Of a DNA stretch of 64,000 bases, positions 34,163 through 45,671 are shown in pieces. Position 1 is the stretch's first letter, and every line of letters starts with the position of its first letter. Below the pieces are notes generated by a model. That model worked only from the letters and a program-made list of their open reading frames with translations, made no database searches and was not told the DNA's origin. A program made the position numbers and the translations under genes. The stretch lies in NCBI RefSeq assembly GCF_020386975.1, contig NZ_JABFNK010000003.1:300534-364533 (forward strand). Reading direction: 5' to 3'. Origin of the DNA: Thermococcus bergensis. Its GTDB lineage: Archaea > Methanobacteriota_B > Thermococci > Thermococcales > Thermococcaceae.

Positions 34163-35450
34163 CAGCTTCACCCTTTTTCCTAAGCATGTCATTTATGAGG
34201 CGTATCGCACACAGCTCCCCGCACATTGAGCAGGCTTCTGTAGAAGTCGGTCTATTTTTTCTTATCTCATCAAAGCGTTCTTTGTCCACTGCAAACTTAA
34301 ATTGCTTCTCCCAGTCCAGAGAACCTCTCGCCAGGCTCATGGTGTAGTCCCTCCTCCACTCCTCCTCGAAGCGTGTTAGGTTCACAGCATGGGCAGCAAG
34401 CTTTGTTGCTATTACCCCAAGACGCACGTGTTCTCTATCAGGCAAACCTAAGTGCTCCGCCGGTGTGACATAACAGAGAAAGTCCGCCCCATTCAAAGCG
34501 GCTATTGCGCCCCCAATGGCTCCAGCTATATGGTCGTAGCCCGGAAAAATGTCCGTTACCAAGGGACCAAGGACGTAGAATGGAGCGTTATCAGTTGCGA
34601 CCTTCGCTATTTTTATCTGCATTGGAATTTGGTCTATTGGCACGTGTCCGGGCCCCTCAACCATAGTTTGAACTCCAAACTCTCTTGCCCTTCTCACCAA
34701 GCGCCCCAAGGTAAAGAGCTCACTCATTTGAAGCTCATCCCCAGCGTCCGGGAGTCCCCCTGGCCTCAGGCCATCGCCCAGGCTCAAGACCACGTCGTAT
34801 TCCTTAGCAAGTTCCAAGAGATAATCATAGTCCTTATAGAAAGGGTTCTCACTCTCCCAGTGAATCATCCAAGCCGCTAAGAAAGTTCCTCCTCTCGAAA
34901 CCATGCCAACAGTTCTCTTAACCCTTTTCATCTTTTCCACAACTTCTTTAGTAACTCCAACATGTATCGTCGCGTAATCAACACCATCCTTGAAGTGCTT
35001 CTCCACGGCATTCCACATGTCATCTTCGCTCATTTCAATGATAGCCTTACCCTTTGCCAGCATCTCCTCAGCGGCTTGATAAATTGGGACTGTTCCAACT
35101 GGAACATCTACAGCTCTCATAATTTCCCTTCTAATTTTATCCAAATCACCACCCGTTGAGAGGTCCATTATGGTGTCGGCCCCGTACCTCACAGCTATTC
35201 TAGCCTTCTCTATCTCTTCTTCAACATTCGCTATGTCCCTTGAGGTTCCAATGTTTGCATTGACTTTAACTCTCACCCCCATACCTACGGCAACTGGCTT
35301 CACCCGCTCATGAACGAGATTTCTAAATATGACAGTATAACCTTTAGCAACGTTTTTTCTAAGTTCTTCGGCTTTTATCCCTTCTCTTTCAGCTATAAAC
35401 TTCATCTCTCCCGTTATTATTCCTTTTTTAGCATCTTCTATTTGAGTCAT
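34146..35450 (-). CDS. thiC: phosphomethylpyrimidine synthase
   Basis: Radical SAM enzyme that rearranges AIR to the HMP-phosphate half of thiamine. It has 434 aa from MTQIEDAKKGIITGEMKFI. Family motifs are VNANIGTSRD, YGADTIMDLSTGGD, SLGDGLRPGGL, VEGPGHVPIDQI and the C-terminal cluster site CSMCGELC. The ATG at 35450 follows GGTGAT. The substrate AIR is also the substrate of purine carboxylation, so its operon with purC2, purP3 and purO sits at a metabolic branch. No TPP riboswitch is seen. Confidence 0.95.
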   Translation of the reverse strand: MTQIEDAKKGIITGEMKFIAEREGIKAEELRKNVAKGYTVIFRNLVHERVKPVAVGMGVRVKVNANIGTSRDIANVEEEIEKARIAVRYGADTIMDLSTGGDLDKIRREIMRAVDVPVGTVPIYQAAEEMLAKGKAIIEMSEDDMWNAVEKHFKDGVDYATIHVGVTKEVVEKMKRVKRTVGMVSRGGTFLAAWMIHWESENPFYKDYDYLLELAKEYDVVLSLGDGLRPGGLPDAGDELQMSELFTLGRLVRRAREFGVQTMVEGPGHVPIDQIPMQIKIAKVATDNAPFYVLGPLVTDIFPGYDHIAGAIGGAIAALNGADFLCYVTPAEHLGLPDREHVRLGVIATKLAAHAVNLTRFEEEWRRDYTMSLARGSLDWEKQFKFAVDKERFDEIRKNRPTSTEACSMCGELCAIRLINDMLRKKGEADEAYL

Positions 35451-35576
35451 TTTTATCACCAGGTTATTAATTTACAAAACAATGTTTTAGCCTCCAGTTA
35501 AAAATGTTTTGAGAAAAAATTTATATTCAAGTTTTAACTTTAAATATATTGAAAAGTTTAACTTGAGGTGATTGGG
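35451..35576. promoter_or_regulatory. divergent promoter region thiC / pdxS
   Basis: This 126-bp gap serves two divergent operons of cofactor genes. On the plus side TTAACTTTAAATATATTG (35535-35552) is TATA-like, 25-40 nt before the pdxS start. On the minus side TTGAATATAAATTTTTT is the likely box for thiC. The purine dyad is not found. Confidence 0.4.
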
Positions 35577-36584
35577 GTGAGGAATTTTGATATTATTGAG
35601 AAAAAAGGAACCGAACGCTTGAAGAGGGGATTTGCAAAAATGACAAAAGGCGGAGTAATAATGGACGTTACAAACGCTGAACAAGCAAGAATAGCTGAAG
35701 AAGCTGGAGCTGTTGCAGTCATGGCCCTCCACAAGGTTCCAGCAGATATAAGGAAAGCCGGAGGGGTTGCAAGAATGGCACCAGTTGAGAAGATTCAGGA
35801 AATCATGGATGCCGTTACTATTCCCGTTATGGCAAAGATCAGAATAGGTCACTATGCTGAGGCTCTCGCTTTGGAAGCTTTGGGTGTTGATATGATAGAT
35901 GAGAGCGAGGTTCTAACACCGGCTGACCCGTACTTCCACGTAGATAAGCGTAAATTCAAAGTGCCATTTGTTTGCGGCGCAAGAAACTTAGGCGAAGCTG
36001 TGAGAAGAATATGGGAAGGAGCAGCAATGATAAGAACGAAAGGTGAGGCAGGAACTGGAAACATCGTTGAAGCCGTGAGGCACGTTAGGCTGGTGAACGA
36101 TAACATAAAGCTCCTTCAGAGGACGACGGATGAGCAGGTGTACGGAGTTGCGGAGAAGTTTGCCGAGCCCTACATAAGGCTGGCTTTAGAAGTGAGAGAA
36201 ATAAGCGGACTTGAGCCTAAAATCCTGAACAACGAGCCAGTTTATGATGGATACACCTATAGAGAGATAGTCGATGAAATTTACAAAATCCTTCTTGAGA
36301 TTAAAAGGCTGGGAAGATTGCCCGTGGTCAACTTTGCCGCCGGAGGTGTGGCAACACCAGCCGATGCTGCTTTAATGATGCAAATGGGTATGGATGGCGT
36401 TTTCGTTGGAAGCGGAATTTTCAAGAGCTCAAATCCAGAAAAAATGGCAAGGGCAATAGTTGAGGCAGTTAACCACTACGATGAGCCAGACGTAATAGTC
36501 GAGATAAGCAAAGACTTAGGCGAGCCAATGAAAGGTCTTAGCATAGAACAGCTCGAAGTTCGCCTGGAGGAGAGAGGTGTATGA
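35577..36584 (+). CDS. pdxS: pyridoxal 5'-phosphate synthase subunit PdxS
   Basis: Makes PLP from ribose 5-phosphate, glyceraldehyde 3-phosphate and ammonia with PdxT. A GTG at 35577, 4 nt after GAGGTGAT, is the likely start ([19 protein letters not shown]); an upstream GTG lies within that site. The barrel has [41 protein letters not shown] (catalytic Lys segments), [10 protein letters not shown] and [14 protein letters not shown]. It has 335 aa. Confidence 0.95.
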   Translation: MRNFDIIEKKGTERLKRGFAKMTKGGVIMDVTNAEQARIAEEAGAVAVMALHKVPADIRKAGGVARMAPVEKIQEIMDAVTIPVMAKIRIGHYAEALALEALGVDMIDESEVLTPADPYFHVDKRKFKVPFVCGARNLGEAVRRIWEGAAMIRTKGEAGTGNIVEAVRHVRLVNDNIKLLQRTTDEQVYGVAEKFAEPYIRLALEVREISGLEPKILNNEPVYDGYTYREIVDEIYKILLEIKRLGRLPVVNFAAGGVATPADAALMMQMGMDGVFVGSGIFKSSNPEKMARAIVEAVNHYDEPDVIVEISKDLGEPMKGLSIEQLEVRLEERGV

Positions 36585-37168
36585 AAGTAGGTGTGATAGG
36601 GGTTCAGGGGGCTGTAAGCGAGCACATAGAGGCTATAAGAAGGGCTATGGGGCGTATAGGGATTAATGGAAAAGCCTTATGGCTAAGAAAGCCGGAGCAG
36701 CTGGGGGATGTGGATGCAATAATAATTCCCGGCGGAGAGAGCACAACAATTTCAAGGCTAATGATGAAGAACGGCCTTTTTGATAAAGTTAAAGAGCTTG
36801 GTGAAAGTGGACTTCCAATAATGGGAACATGTGCAGGACTGATACTTCTAGCAAAACATGTCAAAGGAGCTATCGATGGACAGAGGTTTCTCGAGCTTCT
36901 TGATGTCGAGGTCAGCAGAAATGCTTATGGTCGCCAAGTGGACAGCTTTGAAGCTACTGTAAGATTAACTTTCGATGAAAATCCATTTTTGGGCGTCTTC
37001 ATAAGAGCCCCTCGTATCGTGGAAGTCTTTGGGAGAGCAAGACCTATAGGTTATTACAAGAACGAGGTTGTGGGAGTTGAACAAGACAGCTTAATTGGTT
37101 TAACTTTCCATCCCGAACTTACAGGAGACACTAGATTGCACGAATATTTTCTAAGAAAGGTCCTTTAG
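36581..37168 (+). CDS. pdxT: PLP synthase glutaminase subunit PdxT
   Basis: Glutaminase feeding ammonia to PdxS. It has 195 aa: [43 protein letters not shown] (nucleophile Cys) and [17 protein letters not shown] (His, Glu). It overlaps pdxS by 4 nt (ATGA). Confidence 0.95.
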   Translation: MKVGVIGVQGAVSEHIEAIRRAMGRIGINGKALWLRKPEQLGDVDAIIIPGGESTTISRLMMKNGLFDKVKELGESGLPIMGTCAGLILLAKHVKGAIDGQRFLELLDVEVSRNAYGRQVDSFEATVRLTFDENPFLGVFIRAPRIVEVFGRARPIGYYKNEVVGVEQDSLIGLTFHPELTGDTRLHEYFLRKVL

Positions 37169-37172
37169 TTTT

Positions 37173-37196
37173 TACATTTTTCTGTAAAGATAAACC
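37173..37196 (+). promoter_or_regulatory. candidate purine-regulon operator and promoter, purP copy 2
   Basis: TACATTTTTCTGTAAAGATA has the dyad ACAG-like form (ACAT-TTTT-CTGT), followed by AAACCTTAAAAACTG (TATA-like) and ATTTTTACATTTTC. It starts 5 nt after the pdxT stop and matches the purS and purL upstream regions block by block. Confidence 0.5.
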
Positions 37197-37210
37197 TTAA
37201 AAACTGTTAA

Positions 37211-38236
<1,026 letters not shown>

Positions 38237-38442
38237 CTTTGCTACTTCAAAATGCCCCTAGTTCCTCAAATTTTATTGCACATACCCAGCCAACAGCTTT
38301 CAATTCTTCTAAAGTCTTATTGGAACATCCTTAAACTCAAAATTAATCCTTCAGAAAACAGAAAAACCAAAAGAGAAAATCCAAACGTGATACGAATAGT
38401 TTCAACTAAACTTCTTCCTCCCAAGTTTTGACAAGAATTTGT

Positions 38443-38459
38443 TAATACTTCACGTATTA
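38443..38459. promoter_or_regulatory. inverted repeat upstream of guaB
   Basis: TAATAC-TTCAC-GTATTA is a 6-bp inverted repeat about 25 bp before the TATA-like AAACTTTAAAAGCC (38482-38495). The gap 38237-38536 otherwise holds the end of the purP transcript and no gene I can support. The dyad differs from the purine element. Confidence 0.3.
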
Positions 38460-38482
38460 TTAGCAAAAGTTTTGCAAAGTAA

Positions 38483-39988
<1,506 letters not shown>

Positions 39989-39993
39989 TCTTC

Positions 39994-40012
39994 AACATTT
40001 TTATGTTTAAAA
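39994..40012 (+). promoter_or_regulatory. candidate purine-regulon operator, guaA
   Basis: AACATTTTTATGTTTAAAA has the perfect dyad ACAT-TTTT-ATGT, extended to AACATTTTTATGTT. It is 5 nt after the guaB stop, and a TATA-like AAAATTTTTAAATC follows. GMP synthesis would thus be controlled with IMP synthesis. Confidence 0.5.
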
Positions 40013-40063
40013 TAGCAAAATTTTTAAATCAGATTTTACAATTTTATGTCGAAGGTGACACTC

Positions 40064-40987
40064 ATGTGGGAGAAATTCATCGAGGAAAAGGTTAATGAAA
40101 TTAGAGAGACCGTTGGAGATGGAAAGGCAATAATAGCACTAAGCGGAGGCGTGGACAGCTCGACAGCCGCAATATTGGCCCACAAAGCAATTGGAGATAA
40201 GCTATACGCTGTCTTTGTAAACACAGGGTTTTTGAGGAAAGGAGAACCCGAGTTCGTTGTAAAGACCTTCAGGGACGAGTTCGGCTTGAACTTAATCTAT
40301 GTAGATGCTCAAGAAAAGTTTTTTGATGCACTCAACAGTGTGACTGACCCTGAAGAAAAGAGAAAAATCATAGGAAAGACGTTCATAGATGTATTTGAGG
40401 AAGTGGCAAGAGAAATCAACGCTGATTTCTTAATTCAGGGCACTATAGCCCCAGACTGGATTGAAAGCCAGGGGAAGATAAAAAGCCACCACAATGTAGG
40501 CGGCTTGCCTGAGAGGCTGAACCTCAAGCTCATTGAACCCCTAAGGGAGCTCTACAAAGACGAGGTTAGGGAGGTAGCAAAAGAGCTCGGTCTGCCAGAA
40601 AAGATATACAACCGCATGCCATTTCCGGGGCCAGGATTAGCTGTGAGGGTTATTGGGGAAGTGACACCGGAGAAAATAGCCATAGTGAGGGAGGCTAATG
40701 CAATAGTGGAGGAAGAGATTGAAAAAGCCGGTTTAAAGCCATGGCAGGCCTTTGCCGTGCTTTTAGGAGTTAAAACTGTAGGAGTGCAGGGAGACATAAG
40801 GGCCTACAAAGAGACAATAGCAGTTAGAGTCGTTGAGAGTTTGGACGGCATGACGGCAAATGCCATGAATGTTCCATTTGAAGTGTTACAAAGAATAGCG
40901 TTCAGAATAACGAGTGAGATTCCACAGGTGGGAAGGGTTCTCTACGACATAACCAACAAGCCCCCTGCTACAATTGAGTTTGAGTGA
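40064..40987 (+). CDS. guaAB: GMP synthetase ATP-pyrophosphatase subunit
   Basis: Adenylates XMP and uses ammonia to make GMP. It is the separate synthetase subunit found in archaea. The start [13 protein letters not shown] at 40064 follows AAGGTGAC. The P-loop is [14 protein letters not shown]; further motifs are [37 protein letters not shown] and the C-terminal [13 protein letters not shown]. It has 307 aa. Confidence 0.94.
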   Translation: MWEKFIEEKVNEIRETVGDGKAIIALSGGVDSSTAAILAHKAIGDKLYAVFVNTGFLRKGEPEFVVKTFRDEFGLNLIYVDAQEKFFDALNSVTDPEEKRKIIGKTFIDVFEEVAREINADFLIQGTIAPDWIESQGKIKSHHNVGGLPERLNLKLIEPLRELYKDEVREVAKELGLPEKIYNRMPFPGPGLAVRVIGEVTPEKIAIVREANAIVEEEIEKAGLKPWQAFAVLLGVKTVGVQGDIRAYKETIAVRVVESLDGMTANAMNVPFEVLQRIAFRITSEIPQVGRVLYDITNKPPATIEFE

Positions 40988-41003
40988 GAGATTGGTGGTG
41001 CGG

Positions 41004-41570
41004 ATGATACTCATAATGGATAACCACGGTCAGTACGTTCACAGGATCTGGAGAACGCTCCGATATCTTGGCATTGAAGCCAAAATAATTCCAAACACAA
41101 CGCCGGTTGAAGAGATAAAAGCAATGAAGCCCAAAGGGATTATCTTCTCAGGTGGGCCAGATTTGGAAAGAACTGGAAACTGCAAGGCCATCTTAGAAAA
41201 CTATGAAGACTTCAACGTGCCCATACTTGGAATATGCTTGGGACACCAGCTTATAGCGAAACACTTCGGCGGCAAAGTTGGTAGAGGAGAAAAAGCAGAA
41301 TACAGTCTTGTTGAGATTGAGATACTCGAGGAGAATGAAATCTTCAAGGGACTCCCAAAAAGGCTTAAGGTCTGGGAGAGCCACATGGACGAAGTCAAAG
41401 AGCTTCCAAAAGAGTTTGAGCTCTTAGCTAAGAGCGAATTCTGCCTGGTTGAGGCTATGAAGCACAGAGAACTGCCAATTTATGGGGTCCAGTTCCATCC
41501 GGAGGTTGCACATACAGAAAGGGGAAGTGACATATACAGAAACTTTGCCCAGCTCTGTGGGGAGCTTTAG
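41004..41570 (+). CDS. guaAA: GMP synthetase glutaminase subunit
   Basis: Class I glutaminase partner of the ATP-pyrophosphatase just upstream. It has 188 aa from [19 protein letters not shown], with [27 protein letters not shown] (nucleophile) and [15 protein letters not shown] (His, Glu). The gap from the partner gene is 16 nt with a GGTGGTG site. Confidence 0.94.
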   Translation: MILIMDNHGQYVHRIWRTLRYLGIEAKIIPNTTPVEEIKAMKPKGIIFSGGPDLERTGNCKAILENYEDFNVPILGICLGHQLIAKHFGGKVGRGEKAEYSLVEIEILEENEIFKGLPKRLKVWESHMDEVKELPKEFELLAKSEFCLVEAMKHRELPIYGVQFHPEVAHTERGSDIYRNFAQLCGEL

Positions 41571-41592
41571 CCTTGTGGAAAAAGCTTATATA

Positions 41593-41623
41593 TTTTCCCA
41601 CTTATTTTTTCATGGTGGGAAAA
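41593..41623. promoter_or_regulatory. inverted repeat at the vapB start, likely autoregulatory operator
   Basis: TTTTCCCAC and GTGGGAAAA form a perfect 9-bp inverted repeat with a 13-nt spacer; the right arm ends on the A of the vapB ATG. The TATA-like AAAGCTTATATATT overlaps the left arm. AbrB-type antitoxins commonly bind their own promoter at such dyads. Confidence 0.5.
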
Positions 41624-41850
41624 TGATCTCAAAAATAGATTCTAAGGGCAGAGTTTATATCCCAAAAAGCATGAGAAAGCGGATCCACGGGGAGGTATAT
41701 TTGGTAGAAACTCCAGAAGGAATATTAATAATCCCAAAACCCGAAAATCCGATAGAAGAACTTGAAAAAATTGGAAAAAGCCTCCCAGAGAAATCAATTG
41801 AGGAACTCAAGAGAGAAATACTAAAACAAGCTCTGGAGGAATTACAATGA
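41623..41850 (+). CDS. vapB: AbrB/MazE-type antitoxin (VapB)
   Basis: A 75-residue protein starting MISKIDSKGRVYIPKSMRKR, the swapped-hairpin AbrB DNA-binding fold (DSKGRVYIPK is diagnostic), with a GILIIPKPEN strand and a helical charged C-terminus for toxin binding. It overlaps vapC by 4 nt (ATGA). The longer frame from 41482 lies inside guaA and is not used. Confidence 0.82.
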   Translation: MISKIDSKGRVYIPKSMRKRIHGEVYLVETPEGILIIPKPENPIEELEKIGKSLPEKSIEELKREILKQALEELQ

Positions 41851-42218
41851 TTTATGCAGATACAGACTTTTTTCTCGCTCTTCTAAAGCCAAACGATTGG
41901 CTGAAAAAGAATGCAAAGAAGATACTCAAAGAATACAAGGGACAGATTACAACATCGGAGGTCACTTTTATTGAGCTAATGCTTTTAGCCAAACGATATG
42001 ATCTTGATCCAGTTAAAATTGCCTCAAGCGTTATGGCGATATGCAACATAGAGGACACAAAATACCTCAAAGCCGCGATTTATATTAAAGAGTACGGGGT
42101 AAACGTTTTTGATGCATTTCACGCAGCAAACTGCCAGGGGAGAATAATAAGTTCCGATAACGTTTATGATAAGCTGGGCATAGAAAGAATTGATCTGAGA
42201 AAGCTAGAAGAGAAGTAA
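41847..42218 (+). CDS. vapC: PIN-domain toxin (VapC)
   Basis: A 123-residue PIN-domain ribonuclease: MIYADTDFFLALLKPNDWLK with the first acidic residues at Asp5 and Asp7, TSEVTFIELM (Glu), GVNVFDAFHAA (Asp) and IISSDNVYDKLG (Asp). The order antitoxin-toxin with ATGA overlap is standard. VapC toxins cut tRNA or rRNA; the target here is unknown. Confidence 0.85.
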   Translation: MIYADTDFFLALLKPNDWLKKNAKKILKEYKGQITTSEVTFIELMLLAKRYDLDPVKIASSVMAICNIEDTKYLKAAIYIKEYGVNVFDAFHAANCQGRIISSDNVYDKLGIERIDLRKLEEK

Positions 42219-42289
42219 CTATTTCACCCCAGCAAACAGAAAACTTTTTAAAATTACATTTTTTACTTTTCTCAGTAGTAGGTGGTTTT

Positions 42290-42577
42290 ATGGGGTACAC
42301 CATATACTACAGCTTAGAGATCAGGGAGTACAAAAGGGCAAGTAGGTTTATTGAGAGAATATGTGAGGGCCTCAATTTAGAGTGCGAATTTCGGGAAGGG
42401 GAAATTATTATCCAGCCGCCCTCTAAGGAAGTGGAGCCCCTTGTAATTAAAAACGGAAAGAGATTTGTGAAAACATATAAACGGGAACCATACACCTCTC
42501 TCTACTTATTGTTACTGCTCTCACTTTCGGCTTTTGGCTCCGTTGATGTTTCCGATGATGATGGCTTTACTTTGTGA
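42290..42577 (+). CDS. small conserved-looking hypothetical protein
   Basis: A 95-residue protein starting MGYTIYYSLEIREYKRASRF, with a TATA-like AAACTTTTTAAAATT and a GGTGG site before ATG 42290. It shows an alternating strand-helix start, a KTYKREPYTSLYLLLLLSLS segment and an acidic SDDDG end. I do not recognise the family with certainty. Its last 76 nt overlap the end of the convergent DUF2101-type gene, so the two C-termini are encoded on opposite strands of the same DNA. Confidence 0.6.
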   Translation: MGYTIYYSLEIREYKRASRFIERICEGLNLECEFREGEIIIQPPSKEVEPLVIKNGKRFVKTYKREPYTSLYLLLLLSLSAFGSVDVSDDDGFTL

Positions 42578-43287
42578 ACCTCCAAGACCCTCTTTGGTAC
42601 GGAACTTCTGAAGACTCTTTCCTCCACAAGAACTTTCACTATATCACCTACTTCAACTTCCTCCGCGCTCTCGACCCAGTACTTGCCGGGCTTAACGTTG
42701 GCCCTTATATCATCGTGGACACCCACTCTCACAAGCTCCCCTTTAACCTCTTCCACCACTCCATAGGTCCAATCTCTGGTGAACTTTGATCTGTAGAGGT
42801 ATCTGAAGGACAGCACAATGACAAAAATAGTTATGAGATAGGCGTAGAAGTAGTAAACGTTCTTTGCGAACCTCCTTATTACGAGATACCCCAAGAAGGA
42901 TAAAAACGCAATTACGGTAAGACCGTAGTAGAAGAACCTGTAGGGCTCAACTTCAATGAAGAATTCTCGATTTTTTAAGATGGTGTATCTCAGGTAGAGA
43001 AAGTAGACAACAAAAAGCAGAGCAAGGTAAAGCTCATTTCCAAAGAGGACTAGGAGGAGAGATGATAGGAGATAGGCAATAAAGGAAAGCTGAATGCTCA
43101 AGCTTAAGAGCTCATGAACCGTGAGTTCTCTCTTTATTAGCTTTTTAAGGAGCCTAAACTTTGGGGGAGTTTTTGATGGAGTGGGTTTAATTATCTCATC
43201 TAGGGTTCTTTTTGTCCACTTTGCTGATTTCACGGCAAAGGACTCAGCTGCTTCACCCATTTTATACAGGATTTCATCAAGGTTCAT
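42502..43287 (-). CDS. DUF2101-like membrane protein
   Basis: A 261-residue protein starting MNLDEILYKMGEAAESFAV after a GGTGAT site. It has about four membrane segments between residues 65 and 165 (for example LSFIAYLLSSLLLVLF and LITIFVIVLSFRYLY), then a beta-rich cytoplasmic or outer domain with VKGELVRVGVHDDIRANVKP and VGDIVKVLVEERV, which resembles an OB/NfeD-like strand set. The tail is rich in Ser, Glu and Asn. The resemblance to archaeal DUF2101 is from memory. It is the last gene of the pilin-CetZ operon. Confidence 0.55.
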   Translation of the reverse strand: MNLDEILYKMGEAAESFAVKSAKWTKRTLDEIIKPTPSKTPPKFRLLKKLIKRELTVHELLSLSIQLSFIAYLLSSLLLVLFGNELYLALLFVVYFLYLRYTILKNREFFIEVEPYRFFYYGLTVIAFLSFLGYLVIRRFAKNVYYFYAYLITIFVIVLSFRYLYRSKFTRDWTYGVVEEVKGELVRVGVHDDIRANVKPGKYWVESAEEVEVGDIVKVLVEERVFRSSVPKRVLEVHKVKPSSSETSTEPKAESESSNNK

Positions 43288-43292
43288 GATTA

Positions 43293-45671
43293 TCACCCCG
43301 TGCTAAGCAAATCCTGAGCTCCCTGGCTTCCGAATATTGCCTCTGCGGTGTCTTCGTCGAGGAAGAACGGAATTGTGCTTAAATCTCCGCTTGATATTAC
43401 TCCCTGGGAAATTCCCCACACTCTGAACCCTGAGACCTTTGAATCGCCCTTAAAATAGTAGTTGAGGAAATAGTAGTCCACGCTGGACTGCCCTTCCTCC
43501 ACCGAAATCCCCAGGGTCCTAAATAAATTGAAGAGCTTCTCATCGTAGTTTGCGTGCGGTATCATAAAGCTGACGAGACCTATGGGATAGTATCTATCTC
43601 CGTATTTAACCCCGAGCTCGTCCTGCATCCTGTGGGCGAGGGTCACGTACGCGTCGTGGTTTACGTTGCTTCCCTCGAGGCGCTCGAAGAAGGACCAGCC
43701 GTTTTCGATCCCAAAGTACCGCTGGTCTATGAGGCAGTCTATGAAAGGCTGGAGGTCGTAGGCGCGGGCATTTGAATAGGTTGTTGGGGAGGTAGGTATT
43801 GTGTCTATTTGGTTGGACATCGTAACTGTTGGAGGAATCGATGCATATTTACGGACACGTATCCAATCCCACTCTTGGTTCTTATCCCATGTTCCCAACG
43901 CAATTGCGCCCTTGTAATCTTGGTAAGTGTTATATGTGTTGTATACTACTGCACCAGTATCCCATTCCAATCTCGAATTATACTTAAACCAATATATTGT
44001 TCCTTTATGCCAACCACGTGGAAGATTTAGATCTTCCTCATGATATCTTCCATACTGATGATCATCTAAATACGACCATTCTGCTGGCTGTACATGATTA
44101 CGTCTCACCCACCATAAGGGACCCCAAGGATAAGAAGCTTGCCTAACGGCAATATAAAGTTCCGCCCAGCTGTTCTTAATATTTTGCCGAAACTCAATTA
44201 TAACAGGTGGAGTAAAGGTTTTCTTTGTGTATATGCCTGCGTAATCATTGGTAATTCTTAATACCCCATTAATGAAGGATACTTGTGCATTATACTGTTC
44301 CCACTTTTTAGTATCCAGTGTACCCTCATTGAAATCATCATAAAAATCAAACACTTTTTCGGGACTCCCAAGAGTTTCTGTTCCACTTGAATCAAAGTAT
44401 ATCCCAAGGGTTATTGAGGAGCTCGCTGGGATTGTAACATTAACCCATATTAAAGCTTGCTTAGTTGCCGTATCCCAATTTTCAATCCAGAAATTAATTG
44501 GATTGCAATTTTTACCATAAATTTCAATAACTGGGATATTGTCTCTATCGCTATCTGCAGTGTTAAAGAATGTCGTTAAAGTAGGATCTGGAAAAGTCGT
44601 GCTGTCAATAACAATTGGAACTTGGAAATCCGTTAAATCAATGCCAACATTATTCTGAATAGTCAGATTCAATCTATATCCAAGTGAAGAGCACCAACCT
44701 CCTGATGTTCCCCCGCCCACGTTATCAAATACCAGAACACCCATATCATTGTTGTTAAACACATCAAGCGGGGATATTCTAATCCCGTTCAGGGTTGTGT
44801 TGACTATTATGGGTGCGTCCGTTTGATCCACCGAACCGTTCATCAAAACGTATGCCCTCGCACCATCTCCGGGATAATAATCTCCAAAATAAATCTTGTC
44901 GGACTCCAGGTGTTTTATAAGCTCTCCGGGCACATGGGGCTCACTGCTCTTCCCATCCCCACTCAAAACCTTTATTGGCCTGTCAATGAGTTCGGGGAAG
45001 GGATAGGAGCATGCCCTAATTGACCGCTGGTACCTGCCTCCCGTCATTGCCGAGAAGAAAGAATCCTCAAGATTTTCAAGATTCACTATTGAATATATGT
45101 AGCCTCCGCTTCTTGGTATCGGGCCCGTGTAGATGGTTCTATCGGATAAGTCCCTGATGGTCACGTTTGGGATTCCGGCTTTTACAACAACCCTAAATGA
45201 ATCGAGGGGTGCTACCGTGATGCTTATATTGTCAGCTATTTCATCCACACTTGGAGAGAGCTCAAAGCCCTGTTCCCTCAACTCCTGACTCATATTCGTG
45301 AGCCATTTCCTAATACTCTGTCCTTTCATGACCCTGTCAAAATCGTACCCGGGCATGCTCGACGACGTACCCGTCAAAATTAAATCCCTGATGGTGTTGT
45401 TGACCCTGTATGCAGGGCTTATAAAACTCCCCGTAACCGCCACGTAATCCACTGCCGCCACCACGGCCCTCTTCCCGGAGAGCTCCAGCGCCTTTTGAAA
45501 GTCCAGCTCAAAGTACGATACCACCCTGTATGTTCTCTCGACCTGAGTCCTCTCGCTCTGGGCCACTATTATCTGGGACGAGACGTCCTCATAGGTGGCT
45601 AAGAGGAGCATCAGGGGTATGATCAGGAGTAGGACTGTTGAGTTAATCAGGAAAGCCCGCCGCTTCCTCAT
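43293..45671 (-). CDS. large pilin-type surface protein with an embedded DUF2341-like domain
   Basis: A 792-residue protein. The N-terminus MRKRRAFLINSTVLLLIIPL is a pilin-like class III signal followed by one membrane helix. Residues about 320-600 are unlike the rest: LNLTIQNNVGIDLTDFQVPI, ITLGIYFDSSGTETL and FDFYDDFNEGTLDTKKWEQY are typical of DUF2341 followed by a concanavalin-like fold, seen in archaeal cell-surface proteins. The DNA for this part (about 43840-44720) is visibly more AT-rich than the flanks. The C-terminal ~180 residues belong with the N-terminal region. It overlaps both neighbours by 1-4 nt or so. Confidence 0.65.
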   Translation of the reverse strand: MRKRRAFLINSTVLLLIIPLMLLLATYEDVSSQIIVAQSERTQVERTYRVVSYFELDFQKALELSGKRAVVAAVDYVAVTGSFISPAYRVNNTIRDLILTGTSSSMPGYDFDRVMKGQSIRKWLTNMSQELREQGFELSPSVDEIADNISITVAPLDSFRVVVKAGIPNVTIRDLSDRTIYTGPIPRSGGYIYSIVNLENLEDSFFSAMTGGRYQRSIRACSYPFPELIDRPIKVLSGDGKSSEPHVPGELIKHLESDKIYFGDYYPGDGARAYVLMNGSVDQTDAPIIVNTTLNGIRISPLDVFNNNDMGVLVFDNVGGGTSGGWCSSLGYRLNLTIQNNVGIDLTDFQVPIVIDSTTFPDPTLTTFFNTADSDRDNIPVIEIYGKNCNPINFWIENWDTATKQALIWVNVTIPASSSITLGIYFDSSGTETLGSPEKVFDFYDDFNEGTLDTKKWEQYNAQVSFINGVLRITNDYAGIYTKKTFTPPVIIEFRQNIKNSWAELYIAVRQASYPWGPLWWVRRNHVQPAEWSYLDDHQYGRYHEEDLNLPRGWHKGTIYWFKYNSRLEWDTGAVVYNTYNTYQDYKGAIALGTWDKNQEWDWIRVRKYASIPPTVTMSNQIDTIPTSPTTYSNARAYDLQPFIDCLIDQRYFGIENGWSFFERLEGSNVNHDAYVTLAHRMQDELGVKYGDRYYPIGLVSFMIPHANYDEKLFNLFRTLGISVEEGQSSVDYYFLNYYFKGDSKVSGFRVWGISQGVISSGDLSTIPFFLDEDTAEAIFGSQGAQDLLSTG

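Noticed and set aside
35451..35576. TPP riboswitch before thiC
   Set aside because: The gap is too short and lacks the conserved TPP-box sequences; it reads as two plain archaeal promoters.
41482..41850. A 122-residue form of the vapB product starting in guaA
   Set aside because: The extra N-terminus is the out-of-frame end of guaA; the AbrB fold begins at MISKIDSKGRVYIP with its own promoter.
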